Assembly (NCBI GenBank): GCA_029717555.1
Contig: JAMDHS010000060.1
Location: forward strand, 62,001 to 126,000
Source: Peribolospora baueri
Taxonomy: Eukaryota; Basidiomycota; Peribolosporomycetes; Peribolosporales; Peribolosporaceae
Length of the DNA: 64,000 nucleotides
Direction: 5' to 3'
In this document: piece by piece, positions 11,257 to 23,357 of the stretch
Layout of the letters: every line of letters starts with the position of its first letter
Position numbering within the stretch: position 1 is the first letter of the stretch
Notes under the pieces: model-generated
What the model was told of the DNA's origin: nothing
What the model saw: only the letters and a program-made list of their open reading frames with translations
Databases searched by the model: none
Position numbers and translations under genes: made by a program

Positions 11257-13959
11257 ATGTCAGCCGAGTCGCACCCGACCTCGACCAAGGAGAAAGAGCT
11301 CCAGGCCGTTGACTCGGCCGCCAACAACGAGGAGGAGTCTTCGAGTGACTCCGACACGGAGGCTGTAGAGGGAGAGACGCCAGATGCCATTCTGCAGCCC
11401 GGCGGTGAGCTGTCTTCGACCTCGTCGAACAAGAAGAAGAAAAAGAAGAAGAAGAAGTCTAAGATGATGCAGAAGCTCAAGAAGAAGCTTGGTGCTGGCG
11501 AGGATGTGGAGGGACAGGGGAACGCTGCCGTTGGAGGGGCAGGGGGGGACGGCGCCGAGGTCGAGGTCCCAAAGGAGGTTCTGGATACAGTGCGGATGCA
11601 AGTGGAGGCGGATTTGGGCAAAGAGGCGGCGGGCAAGGTGAACATGGAGAGCTTGATGAAGGTCATGCGCCTTCTCAACCTTGAGAGGGAATCGATGCTC
11701 AGGAGCCAGGAGAGCAAGCAGAAGGGTCAAAAGGCAATCGCCGATCACAAGTTTTGGAAGACCCAGCCGGTGGCCAAGCCTGGTGAGCGCGCTGGAACCT
11801 GCCTTTCTTGACGGTCTCGGTTTTCCGATCTTCAACGGACTGTTGATTGCTTCAGCGCTCCCTTTTGTTTGTTTGTTTGTACTACCGCTCGATTCCAGGC
11901 GAGGGCCCAATCACGGAAGAAGGCCCGATCGAGCCGAGCGTGCCCCGGGAGCAGGTACGCCAGGAGCCGTACCCTCTCCCGAAGGACTTCCAATGGGTCA
12001 CCATTGACATCGACAACGAGACCGAGGTGCGTGTGACGTATTCGCTCAATGCTCGTTTCACGAAGGTGAGCGACGGAACCTTGTTCGATGCTGATGGCAG
12101 TTATGCGGCCCAATTTGCACGCGACAGCTCAAAGAGGTGTATGATCTTCTGTCAGCCAACTACGTCGAGGACGACGATGCCTCCTTGCGTTTCAACTACT
12201 CCGCTGAGTTTTTGGAGTGGTGAGCTATCGCGCCGCCATCTGTCCTCTGTTTCTTAGACGAGGCGTCGCTTATCCATGGTCGTTGTTGATCTCTCGTCGT
12301 CGACAGGGTTTTGAAGCATCCCGGCTACCACAAGTCCTGGCACGTTGGCATCCGCGCTGTTACCTCTGGCAAGCTTCTGGCGTTCATTTCCGGCATCCCG
12401 ACTGACCTCCGCGTCCGAAAGCAGTGCGTCCTTCCTCGCTCGAAAATAAGTCCTCGTCTTCTGATGTGTACTGACGGGTCTAGTTGATTCTTTTTCCAGG
12501 AAATATATCAGCGCCGAGATCAACTTTCTGTGCGTCCACAAGAAATTGCGCTCCAAGAGGCTTGCGCCCGTTCTCATCAAAGAGGTTACGCGCCGCTGTC
12601 ACCTCGAAGGCATCTTTCAGGCCATCTACACCGCCGGTGTAGTCCTGCCGACGCCGATATCGTGCGCGCGGTGAGTCACGTTAAGTGGACGGGTCGAAGC
12701 GATCGCTCGCCTCGGATGCTGATCCGCGGCCGTTTGCGGTCGGTTCGGCAGCTACTACCACCGTTCTCTGAACCCTCAGAAGTTGCTGGACATCGGCTTC
12801 TCCGCGCTGCCCGAGGACATGCCTCTGGACCGTTTCATAAAGCGCTTTAAGGTGCCGACGGAGACCACGACCCCGGGCCTGCGCGAGATGGAAGCCAAGG
12901 ACGTGGAGCAGGTCGGTCGGCTTCTCAGGAGATATCTGAGGAGGTATGACATGGCGCCCGATTTCACGGATGAGGAGGTGGCACACGTGCTACTGAGCGG
13001 CAAGGGCGAGGAGGTGGATGGAAAGAGGGAGAAGCAGGTCACTTGGACTTATGTGGTTGAGGTAAGCGCGTGCGACCGGTATCTCCATGGACGCGTGTCA
13101 TTCTGATGCCAGACGCTCTTCATTAACATTGACACCTTTTGCCTGCGTTCACTCTTTTAGGACCCCACAGCGCACACCATCACAGACTTCTTCTCCTTCT
13201 ACTCTCTACCCTCGACGGTCATACACGGCGAGGGCGAAAATAGACTGCTCTACGCCGCGTACCTGTTCTATTACGCCACGGACGCCGCCTTCGCAACGCC
13301 CACTTCCTCGCAGGGCGCGTCCACGTCGGAAGAACCCGAGTTGGACCCGCGTTGGGAGGACGAGAGCCCAGAGATCAAGGCGGGGCTGAAGCAGAGACTG
13401 AATAGCTTGATGGAGGACATGCTGATCCTCGCAAAGCAGGTGAGTGTGTAGGCTGCGGTGGGGCGGCACATTCGCTTGACATTGTCATGACACAGGCGAA
13501 AAGCGCTACATCCGGTTCCCTCTCTCATCGCTTCTTTTTTCGGCCCACCCGTCTTCGGCAACAGAACAACTTTGACGTGGTCAACTGTCTGACGGTCATG
13601 GACAATCAGTTGTTCATCGACCGACAGAAGTTTGGTCCCGGCGATGGTTTCCTGCGATATTACCTCTACGTGAGCCTTCTGTTCCCGTGATGCGACTGCA
13701 TCCCAATCCCGAGCTGACCGTCTTCCTTGCTGCTTACTTGCTTGTGTTACAGAATTGGCGAGTGTTCCCTGTCGCTGGCGGCATGGGCAACCGGGCAGGC
13801 GAGACAGAGCTGGACCCGGCGTTTCAGTACGCAAACCGGGAGAAGGTGCTGTCGGACAAGAACAAGCGTGGCGAGTTCTCCGTCGAGGAGCTCAGGAGCC
13901 TCCGGGCGAACATGCCGCGCCCGGAGCTGGGCTCGGGCTTGGGTGTTGTCATGCTGTAG
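11257..13959 (+). CDS. NMT1: Glycylpeptide N-tetradecanoyltransferase (N-myristoyltransferase)
   Basis: Nine exons (11257-11782, 11899-12026, 12128-12219, 12307-12423, 12500-12670, 12752-13061, 13161-13439, 13565-13669, 13753-13959) give 644 residues. An acidic then lysine-rich head (nine Lys in a row near residue 60) is the ribosome-targeting region seen in other NMTs. The catalytic GNAT-like halves follow: [101 protein letters not shown]. The enzyme moves myristate from myristoyl-CoA to N-terminal glycine of target proteins in the cytosol. Oddity: the C-terminus is about 55 residues longer than expected after YYLYNWR. The catalytic C-terminal carboxylate may therefore differ, or a splice was missed. 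Confidence 0.93.
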
Positions 13960-14552
13960 TGCGCCTTCCCTTCGCATGTGGCCGCCATTTCGTAACTGCC
14001 TTGCACATGTATGCCGTAGCGAAGAGATGAAATGGTTACGCTGTTGCGCTTGCTCGGAGCAGCATACGTGGAATCCTCTGCCCCCGCCCGGGCCGGAAGA
14101 ATCGCGGCCGACTCCACGTGACGGTGACGGGCGGACGCGCTGAGCGTGGCGAGGACGCGTAGCGCGTCTGGCCGAGCGTTCCCGCCAGGAGCGCTGGAGG
14201 GATCACGCATATACTACTCACTGTAACGAAGCAAGTAGGGTTCGTACGCGGACACCGCTGAACGCTCGAGTCGCGGCGAGGAGAGCACCACCACCTCTTC
14301 TCACCATCCACCTCCATCACGCAAGACACGCCACGACGCTCTATCGTCGCCGTCTCCTGCTCGGCTTCCCCCATCGCCCTTCTTTCTTCTTTCCACCGCG
14401 CTCCTTCGTCTTCTTGCTTCGCTTCTTACCCTCGTCGTCGTGCCTCTTCTTCGCATCCGTCTTGTTGGATCGCGGACGCGCTCGCGTACGTGGTCAGCGC
14501 TCCCACTTCTTTCTTTCTTTGTTCCTTCGCCTCCTGCTCGCTGTCCCCCGAC
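13960..14552. other. Intergenic spacer before the homeodomain gene
   Basis: 593 bp holding the NMT1 3' end and the homeodomain gene promoter. The last 200 bp are strongly CT-rich (TCTTCTT, TTTCTTTCTTTG), a common feature just upstream of fungal start codons. No gene is seen. Confidence 0.5.
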
Positions 14553-17303
14553 ATGCAACATCCCGACCCCAAGGCGTCGCCATGCGCCCACGACGAGCTC
14601 GTCGAATGGCCCTCCAGCTCGCCAGCCGCTGCCGCCGTCCCCGGTACCGCCCTCGACGCGAACCTGGCGCTACACGGCATCCCCCACGCTATCTCCCTCG
14701 CCCTCGCTCATCAAGCCCAATCCGAGTCGCTCGTGCAAGGCCCAGCGCCGGACGCCTTCTATCACGATAGTCTCGAAGAACACGCGGATCTCGCGCCTCC
14801 GCCCGCCGCGCCGACTCTTGACTCGCCCGTGCCGCTACAAGAGATCGATCCCGCTCAGCTCCCCAGCACTTCTCAGACTGCGCGAGCAACCGCGCGACAA
14901 GCGGCGGAGCGCAAGCGTCGTCGCCGTACCGCCCCCGATGAAGTCAACGTCCTCCTCTCTGCCTACCACGAGAACCCTTTCCCCGATGCGGCCATGCGCG
15001 GAGCGCTCGCTCAAACCGTAGGTATGACCCCGCGGGCCATCGGCGTCTGGTTCCAGAATAGGCGGCAGGCAGAGAAGAAGCGCAGGCTCAGGTACGACCC
15101 CGGCAGGGAGGCTACGGACGGCGTCGGCGTCGGCATCGGCGCTGCCGCCGATAAGTCGTCCCTGCCCCGTGCCGGCAGCCACCAGGGCTGGAATGATCCG
15201 GAAGGAGATAAGGAGAACATCCCTCCGCTCAGGGATGAAGACAAGGAAAACGAGCGTCCCTTCGGCACCCCGCTCCTCACACCCATCGCCGACACGCCCG
15301 CAGCACAGAGCGTTCCGAATGGCTCGAAGACCTCCGATTTCAGGGCCATGGCGTTGGGCGAGAGCGTCTCCGCGTTGGCCAGCCGCATTCGCCCCTGTCG
15401 AGGCGGACGCGCTTTGCAACGCCACGCTACCTTGTCCGAATCCAACGCGCCGCACCGACGACCTCGAGTTTCCTCGCCCGCGCGCGGCTCTCGTCCGTCC
15501 CTGCAGCGCTCATCCACTCTCGGCGACGTGACCAACGCGCGTCGCGAAGGTACCGTCATCGGGCCTGCGGCTTTGAAAGCTGCCTTTCCGGTGCGGAAAG
15601 AACCGTCTCACGGTGTGCTCAGACACAGACGCACGAAGCCTTCCCTGGACGCCGTGGCGAACGCGTCCAGCTACTTTGGCCGCACCGTGTTCAACGACGA
15701 CGACGACGACGACGACCCTAACACGGTGACGTCTCAAGATCGTGTCTCGCGATGGAGGCGGACCGACAGCGCCTTGACAGTCGCGACCGAGATCTTTGCC
15801 GATGGAACCGATACCACTCCCCAGTCTCCCTCACCAATGTACCCCTCCCACTTTTCGCTCCTCACAAATGCCTCTGGGCGCGCGTCTGTCGCCAGCCTTG
15901 GGGAGGAGGTGGACGACGACGCGGACCGTCGACGTTTCTCTCGGACGACCTCGTTCCAATCCATTGCGCATCCGACTTTCCCCGCGTCGCCTCACGAACA
16001 CTTGCCACGGACCGAGGTGGAGATATGGGAGCGCATGGAGTCCGATCCGCCCAGTATCGATTTGGAAGAGCTAACGCGCGCATCAGAGCCGGACGACGAG
16101 CGGACCGAGCGTCGAGGCGAGCCCGTGTCTTCCAAGAGCCCCGACGACCCGCGTCGCATCCTGCGCAGACGCAAGTCTGCCGTGGGAGACCAGACTCTGG
16201 GTGGCTTTTCCGGCCTGCGGAGGACGGCTAGCTTGGAGTGGGCTGCGAGCCGCCGGGATGGGAGCGGCTTGCCTAGCGAGCGCTCGCTGGCCATCAGCCT
16301 TAAGAGGAGGTGGCAGGATGATGCCATAGGCCTTGGCTCGCCGAGCGGGCAGTCTCAGTCGACCCTCAGCGTACGCAGCACGCCGGCTCGAGCTACCACG
16401 ACTCCCAAGGCGACGTCGAGTGAGAAGCGCTCCGGCCAGTCAAAAGCCGTCCTTTTGGCTCCCTCCGTGCCATCTACCGTTCCTCAAAGCCGTGCAGCGG
16501 AATGCAGGCTCGCCGGCACCTCTCGCAGCGCTTCGTGGTATGCCGGTTTCAAGGCTCCGCGCACAGTGGCCGGTTCAGTCGCGCCGAGCATCTCCCATCT
16601 ATCTCCCTCGTCGCTTCTGCCTGGTGTCCGCGACGCGTCCGAGACGCTGGGATCCAGTCCGTTAGTTTCTGCAGGCGTCAGTGCGGTGGGAAGCGCGAGA
16701 GGCCGCACACGAGAATCGTCGATCCGCGAAAGCTCTGGGGAAGACGAAGAAAGGAGTCCTCAAGTCGTTCAGGAGCCCACCACGATCGCCATGGCCGCCT
16801 TTGCCGAGGCGAACGCTGGCTCGCCCGTCGGTGCCGCCCCTCCTGCTAAAGAGGCGGCTTTGCAGCCTCCACGGGCGCCGCTCGCCGCAGTGCTTTCTGC
16901 CGCGAATACCCACGCCAACGTCAACGCCAGTCCTACCCTTGAGAGCGCCTCCAAGCTCGGCAATGGCCCCCAGACTAAGAGGGCATTCCGCTCCGTGCCC
17001 TCTCGATCCGCTCGAGGCCGTGCGACGCCCCCCGTGCGGGCTCGAGGCACCAAGCCCGCCGGCACTGTGGATGAGAATTACGATGACGACGAGGTGGACG
17101 AAGAGAATAGGGAACAGGATGAGAACCGCCGGCCGAACTCGTCCATCGGCCCCTCTCCGCTGTCACGTTCTCGCCCCTGGCCTTACCCCGAAGGCCGCGC
17201 CCGTCCCAGGCAGCCTGGACAGCCCCAACGTGGCGGGGCGCGCGAGCAGGATCGGGAGTGCGCCGAGCTGCTCCTTGGTTTGGGGATGGGGATGCCACGA
17301 TAG
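14553..17303 (+). CDS. Homeodomain transcription factor with KEN motifs
   Basis: A single uninterrupted reading frame, unusual in this window. The in-frame Met at 14553 gives 916 residues; a Met at 14490 would add 21. The homeobox spans about residues 118-180: ERKRRRRTAPDEVNVLLSAY, NPFPDAAMRGALAQTVGM, and the recognition helix IGVWFQNRRQAEKKRR with the invariant W, F, N and R. Outside it the protein is low complexity, rich in Ser, Pro and Arg. Two KEN motifs lie just after the homeobox (about 15210 and 15244), and a run of eight Asp sits near 15697-15717. Fungal relatives include Yox1/Yhp1-like repressors, but the homeobox alone cannot assign orthology. Confidence 0.88.
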   Translation: MQHPDPKASPCAHDELVEWPSSSPAAAAVPGTALDANLALHGIPHAISLALAHQAQSESLVQGPAPDAFYHDSLEEHADLAPPPAAPTLDSPVPLQEIDPAQLPSTSQTARATARQAAERKRRRRTAPDEVNVLLSAYHENPFPDAAMRGALAQTVGMTPRAIGVWFQNRRQAEKKRRLRYDPGREATDGVGVGIGAAADKSSLPRAGSHQGWNDPEGDKENIPPLRDEDKENERPFGTPLLTPIADTPAAQSVPNGSKTSDFRAMALGESVSALASRIRPCRGGRALQRHATLSESNAPHRRPRVSSPARGSRPSLQRSSTLGDVTNARREGTVIGPAALKAAFPVRKEPSHGVLRHRRTKPSLDAVANASSYFGRTVFNDDDDDDDPNTVTSQDRVSRWRRTDSALTVATEIFADGTDTTPQSPSPMYPSHFSLLTNASGRASVASLGEEVDDDADRRRFSRTTSFQSIAHPTFPASPHEHLPRTEVEIWERMESDPPSIDLEELTRASEPDDERTERRGEPVSSKSPDDPRRILRRRKSAVGDQTLGGFSGLRRTASLEWAASRRDGSGLPSERSLAISLKRRWQDDAIGLGSPSGQSQSTLSVRSTPARATTTPKATSSEKRSGQSKAVLLAPSVPSTVPQSRAAECRLAGTSRSASWYAGFKAPRTVAGSVAPSISHLSPSSLLPGVRDASETLGSSPLVSAGVSAVGSARGRTRESSIRESSGEDEERSPQVVQEPTTIAMAAFAEANAGSPVGAAPPAKEAALQPPRAPLAAVLSAANTHANVNASPTLESASKLGNGPQTKRAFRSVPSRSARGRATPPVRARGTKPAGTVDENYDDDEVDEENREQDENRRPNSSIGPSPLSRSRPWPYPEGRARPRQPGQPQRGGAREQDRECAELLLGLGMGMPR

Positions 17304-17782
17304 AGCGACGCCGCGTTGGATTGGAAGGAAAGAGTCAAGTGCGAAGAGGAGGGAAAGGGGAAGGGGAGAAGTCAAATATGAAAGTTAAATTCTTGTGTTC
17401 GTTCGTTCCATCTTCGACCCGCCTCGATTCCCGCTATTTCTTTTTTTCGCTCTTGAGCGCAAGGCAAAAAGCGCTCTCTTTGTCTTCCTCTGCCTACATT
17501 ACATTACCAACCTCGTCGGCGGGAGATTTTGCTGTTCTCCTTTTCTTTTCGCTCACATGCCCGAGTGTAATCTTCAATAGGAACACCTGGGCTTTCAGAC
17601 GTATTCGCGAGTTTGCACGTGCCTTGGACGCGAGACGCGTTAATTAAGAGATCGACCGACCGTGTGGCGGCCAACCTTTGTACGAGCGAGCGAGCGTCGA
17701 CGACACAACTTTTAGTGAGCATTTCCGGCAGCCAATCGCCCGCGTACGCTCATTCGATCCGCCAGGCGCCCGACGACCGAGC
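17304..17782. other. Intergenic spacer, homeodomain gene / MSH3
   Basis: 479 bp between tandem plus-strand genes. AT-richer than its surroundings with pyrimidine tracts near 17440-17500; presumably a terminator plus the MSH3 promoter. No gene is seen. Confidence 0.45.
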
Positions 17783-20700
17783 ATGGCGCCGGCCAAAATC
17801 ACCGGAGGCCAGCAGAGCACGCTTTCCTCTTTCTTCAAGCGCAAGGACGCCCCACCAACAAGCGACGGCAGCGATGCTTCGGCGGTCGTCGACAGCCATG
17901 GCAAAGGCGGATCGAACGTGGCCGGGACTTCTCTTCTGCCTGTCAAGAAGGCCAGGCAGAGCATTGTGGAGAGCACGCCCGAGCAAGCGAAGAAGGCCCG
18001 CGATCGCATGGGGAGGTGGCGGTTCGACCCCTCCTCGACGGACCAGTCGCAGTCACAGTTTGACCAGTCTCTTAAGATCGACGAGCACCAGGGAGAGGCG
18101 AGCATAGAGACGGATAGCTTAGCTGAGCGCCGAGAGCAAGAAAGAGAGAGGGCACAGAGGCACGAAGCATTTCGGAGGAAGCTTATCGGCGCCGATAATC
18201 CGCTCGCCAGGAGGAGATTACGTGCCATTGCGGACGAGGACGAGGTGGGAAGGACGGACAGGGAGGGGGCCACGGCTGGTTCGACGCCTATGGAGGTGGA
18301 CGAGGTCGAAAACGACGGCGGGCGAGCACCTGGTGAAGATGAGGATGAAGGAGAGGCGGGAGCGATAGCCAATCCCTTTTCGCGGTTTGCAGCGAGCGCA
18401 ACCGACGTGAGCAAATCGCCCAGCCCCGCCGTCTCTAGCCAGTCGGCAAAGGGCAAAGCGAAGGCGACCACAAAAGCAAGAGGGAAATCAAAGGAGGTGG
18501 ACGCTGGTATCAAATACACTCCGCTAGAGAAGCAGGTGTTGGAAATCAAGGCAGCTAACCCAGGGGTACTCCTCATCGTCGAGGTCGGCTACAAGTTCAG
18601 GTGAATAATGCAGCTCTGTTTCCAAGTCCAGAGCATCCGAGAAAAACTATTCGGAACTTGAGACTGATACTGTTTTCCGCCGTAATTTCTTGACCTGACA
18701 GGTTCTTTGGCGAGGACGCAAGAGTGAGTTTGACGTGGCTAGTTGTGCACGACCATCTTTGCCGTATTGTACTGAATTTGTCCGCCTTCTTTGCAAACAA
18801 GATCGCAGCCCGCGAACTGTGAGCGTAGGCTTTGAGCGCAGAAACGAACCCGTGGAGGACCGCTCATGCCTTCTTCTTCTTCTTCTTCTTCTTTTTTATA
18901 CCAGTAATGTCATGGCCTTCCCTGACAAGAACATGCTGTCCGCCATGATCCCAGTTCACCGTCTACACATCCATATCAAGAAGCTCATCACCCAAGGCTA
19001 CAAAGTTGGCATCGTCAGGCAGATGGAGACGCGTGCCCTCAAGGCGGCTGGTGACAATAAGAGTGCGCCATTCACTCGGGCGTTGACGCAGCTGTACACT
19101 GTGAGCATTTTTGTACGCTCCTGCCACCAGACGGGCGTCAATATTGAATCTCTTCTCTTGCAGGCTTCGACGTGGGTGGACGACCTTGACTCGCTTGACT
19201 CTCTCTCCAAGAGCTTCTCGTCACCGACAACTCCGAACACTCTTGTCGCCCTTATGGAGCGCCTAGAAGGGGGAAGCGGCGTAGACGAGCGAGTGTCGTT
19301 CGGCATGGTCGTACGTGTTCTATCTGTCCATCTGGTGGCCCAGAACTACAAAGGACAACCGTTGAGTTCTCAACTTCTCTTTTGAATTTCTTGGAACAGG
19401 CCGTCCAACCCTCCACTGGCGATATTGTTTACGACCAATTTGAGGACGGTTACATGCGCTCCGAGCTTGAGACCCGGTTAACGCATTTGCAGCCTTCCGA
19501 GTTTCTCCTTCAAAAGGACATGAGCAAGCCGACTGAGAAGATGCTTAGATATATTGCTGGCCAGACCACCACTGGCAAAGGGGAGAAGATTCGAGTCGAG
19601 CGGGTGAAGGACGAGGAGTTGTCAAAATACAACGCCGCCTTCACGGCCGTGAGCGAATTTTACCAAAAGGAGGCCAGTATGGACGAGAATGGTGCGGGCG
19701 GCAGCAGTCATGGCGAGTAGCTCTGGATTTACTTCGACGGCGTATCTCTGTCCAATATTAATACCTTTCACTTAATATATATCTTTTCCCAGTAGGCGAG
19801 GTGCTGGCGACAGTCGTGAACCTTCCCGACCAGGTCATCATGGCCTTGGCTGCTCTGATCAAGCATCTGACCGCCTTCGGTCTCGAGTCAGCCTTTCGCC
19901 TCACCAAGTTCTTTGCTCCTTTTACATCTCGATCATCTATGCTACTGACGGGCAATACCCTTACCAACTTGGTTAGTCCCATGCGCGGAGTGACGATTGC
20001 GGTACTGATGTTCAACAAGGTCGACTCTTTCCTCCGGCCCGTTTCATTTGTCCGGTAGGAGATTTACCGCAACTCGACCAACTTCGCCGAAAAGGGCAGC
20101 CTCCTATGGATCCTCGATCATACGAAGACCATGTTCGGCCGCCGTCTTCTGCGCAAGTGGATCGGCAGGCCGCTCGTAGATGTTGAGTGGGTTTACACCA
20201 CCAATTGCTTTTCCTCGAAAATGTAATTCGCTAACGCTTATCATGCGCAGAGCTTTGCAGGCCCGAGTCGACGCTGTGGAGGAGTGCTTGTCTAGCACTC
20301 ATCCTGCATTGGATAAGCTTAAAGGTTTACTACATGGGCGTGAGTGTGGCTTCTCCGAGTCCTGCACCGACTCCTTGTGGACTAACTAGTCTCATACCAC
20401 ATCTGACTCGCAGTACCGGACCTGGAAAGAGGTCTTGCTCGCTTGAATTATGGAAGGGTAAGCTCAGCTCGTATGTAGAACGTGATTAGAACTAAGGCTC
20501 CTTACGCGACGCTTTCCTTTCACCTCAGTCATCACCCGCGGAGCTCGCCCAAATCCTCGTGGCCTTCGACCGTATCGCCAGGGAGTTCGACCCCGTAGGA
20601 TCTCCATCCGAAGTCGGCTTCTCATCCTCCATCCTTAACGATGCAATCGCGGCTTTGCCTTGTCTGCGCGGCATCGTTGGTCGATTTCTAGCCGATATCA

Positions 20701-22944
20701 ATTTGGTCGAAGCGAGGGCAAACAATAAGGCCGACTTGTTTCGGGACCCGGACAAGTACCCGGAGATTCAGGACACCAAGGACTGTCTGGCTGTCATGGA
20801 ACACGACTTCAAGGAGGTGCGTTGAAAGACCCGCCGTTGGGTTGACTGTTTGTTTAGAAACTAAAGCCGATCATTGACTTCTGTACCGTCAGCATCTTGT
20901 TGAGCGTGAGTGACTACATCAAATTTCTGCACATAGTGGAATGCTTTGTAACCACCTCCTCCCGTCTCTGTGCCCCACTTTTAGTACGCAAGCTCTTGAG
21001 AAAGCCCAATTTGCAGTACGCGACGGTGTCTGGCGACGATTATCTTATCGAGGTACGCAATACTGAGGCAAAGAAGGTGCCCGTCAATTGGGTAAAACAT
21101 AGCAAGTAAGTCTTTGCCAGGCCATTTTCACTGATCGTCCGCTTTAGGGGATTGAACATTCGTCGTCGGGTCGTGGCCATCTGACCAGACTTCTCGTCTT
21201 GTCCTGCTCAGTACCAAGGCCGTGACGAGATTTCGAACTCCTGAGATCCTCCGCATGCTCAAAGAGCGGGACCAACTGAGGGAAAAGCTGGGCGCAGGTA
21301 TGTAAGCAAACCGTCTGTCGATTTAGAGTTGTGATCTGATAGGAACATCGCTCTGGTCTCGCCCTCGTACAGAGGCAGAGCTAGCTTTCAAGACCTTCGT
21401 GAGGTGAGCTGATTTTGACGCCAGGGTAGACGAGAGTATTCATGACACCGCGCCTCTCCCTTTTCCCAGCGATGTCGCCGACCGGTATGAGGTCTTCCGC
21501 AACGTCATTACGAAACTGGGGATCATTGGTAAGGCTTATTTTAGCCTGCATCAAGAAGGCGTTCGAGGTTGTGCTCATCTTGAGCGTTTGCAGACTGTCT
21601 CCTCAGCCTCAGTGCGGTGGCTATGCTTCCGGGCTACGTCAAGCCTACCTTTAATGAAGAAGGAAAGATCGCTATTAAGAACGGCAGACATCCGATGGTT
21701 GAAGCACTCCGGGACGACCCCTTCGTGCCAAATTCCGTCGAGCTTGGTAGGGTGAGTAGACGTTCATGAAGCGGGATCGTCTGGATGCTGAAGCTGAAGC
21801 ATCTTACGCTTTAGGACAAAGAACGGGCGATGCTGATCACGGGCCCAAACATGGGTGGCAAGAGCAGTTGCGTAAGGTGAATGAGCTATGTGCGACGAGC
21901 TTGGCTGGACCACTCCTCACCAAGCTGGCCCTTTTGTCCTTTCAGAATGGTCGCGCTGCTTGCCATTATGGCCCAGATCGGAAGCTATGTTCCGGCGGAG
22001 CAAGCCAGCTTCAGCATGTCCGATGCCATTCTCACTCGTATGGGAGCTTCGGACGAGCTAGCGAAAGGGTAGGTTTCTCCATCTAGTCGACGCCTGCATC
22101 CTCTCGGCATCTCCAGCTTACGAGAGTATTTTCTCGTTCCCTCTTTCGTTCTTTATTCTTCTTTCAAAGGCGCTCCACTTTCATGGTCGAGATGGGTGAA
22201 ACTGCCGATATCCTCAAAACAGCAACCAAGAATTCCCTTGTCATCCTGGACGAGCTCGGTCGCGGTACTTCAAGCTGCGACGGTATGGCGACGGCGTATG
22301 CAGTCCTCAACCACCTTCTATATCGCGTCCAGTCGCCGAAGCTCCTATTCATCACTCATTTCATTAACCTCGGTGCTGTTGTCGAAGAGGTGGGCAAAAG
22401 AGCATAAGAGTTATCGACGAGGCTTTCCGACGTTCTTCTGACGAGACGGGATTTGATGCTGCAGGCCAAGGGCATCATCGTCAACAAGCATATGGTGAGG
22501 ACTTGATTTGGTTCGTAAACGGCTGCAGTCCAATTGTATTGAAAAACCTGTTCATTTATTACTGATCAGGGGTTCATCGAGGAGAAGCGCTTAGGTGAGG
22601 ATGTGACGAAAACAATTATAGCCAATGTTGCCTGGCTAACTAACCGGCGCATTTGTTTGACAGACGGTTCCACGGACATTACGTTCCTTTACAAGCTTCG
22701 CGATGGCCTGGCTTCACATTCGTACGGTATTGAAGTCGGCCGGACCGCATCCTTGCCTCCACCGCTACTCGAACGAGCTCAACAGAAGTCGATCGAACTT
22801 GAAACTTCGCACAAGTCTCGGTTGGCGGCCAACCTCGTCTCCTCCCTTTTCCACACGGACACGGACGCCAACGAGGACAAGATGCGCACCGCTCTGTCCA
22901 GCGCCAAGTCTCTTCTCTCCTCCTCACACAGCGTACTATTGTGA
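17783..22944 (+). CDS. MSH3: DNA mismatch repair protein MSH3
   Basis: I reconstruct 23 exons: 17783-18600, 18702-18723, 18802-18818, 18905-19100, 19164-19310, 19400-19712, 19796-19971, 20059-20186, 20251-20339, 20414-20457, 20529-20816, 20893-20905, 20985-21105, 21212-21297, 21373-21403, 21470-21528, 21594-21751, 21815-21876, 21946-22068, 22170-22389, 22465-22494, 22570-22594, 22664-22944; total 1,148 residues in frame. The N-terminus has a PCNA-binding box (QSTLSSFF). The MutS domain I motif [35 protein letters not shown] and [14 protein letters not shown] identify the Msh3 branch. The ATPase has Walker [13 protein letters not shown] (about 909-920), Walker [12 protein letters not shown], and THFINLG. 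It pairs with Msh2 to bind insertion-deletion loops. The intron after 19712 needs a GC donor (see findings). Confidence 0.93.
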
Positions 22945-23357
22945 AAGATTTTCGCAACTCTTGTGTAGCCATGTACCCATCGCAATTTCACTGCGCGAAA
23001 CGAATAGATAGATGGCTCTTCCTTCCCCGTACGGGAGAGCATCCATTTGTCTTGTGGTCGTACCCACACTCATGTGTGGTATCCGCTCAAGTCACACGAG
23101 CCCTTCCATATGCTCGGCGTCTCCAGTCTGATATTCGTTCGATTCCACCCCGCTTAGACTACATCACGCAGGTCCCCCTCAAGCGTTATCCTCCTTTTCC
23201 CAATCCTTCTTTCTTTCCATCCGAGAACCATCCACTCGAGGAAGGACTCGTGAGAAGCGAATGAATGAGACGAACTCAAAGTTGAGAAGGAAAGGAAGGG
23301 CTCATGGTTCAACGCACTGAACCAGGCTGTAGCGGAACGGGAGTGAGCCTGGACCAC
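22945..23357. other. Convergent 3' spacer, MSH3 / FBA1
   Basis: 413 bp between two stop codons facing each other, holding both 3' UTRs. No gene is seen. Confidence 0.5.

Noticed and set aside
14490-14552. Earlier Met for the homeodomain gene
   Set aside because: The 21 added residues are hydrophobic/Ser-rich and lie in the CT-rich leader; the second Met is the more likely start, though this is not proven.
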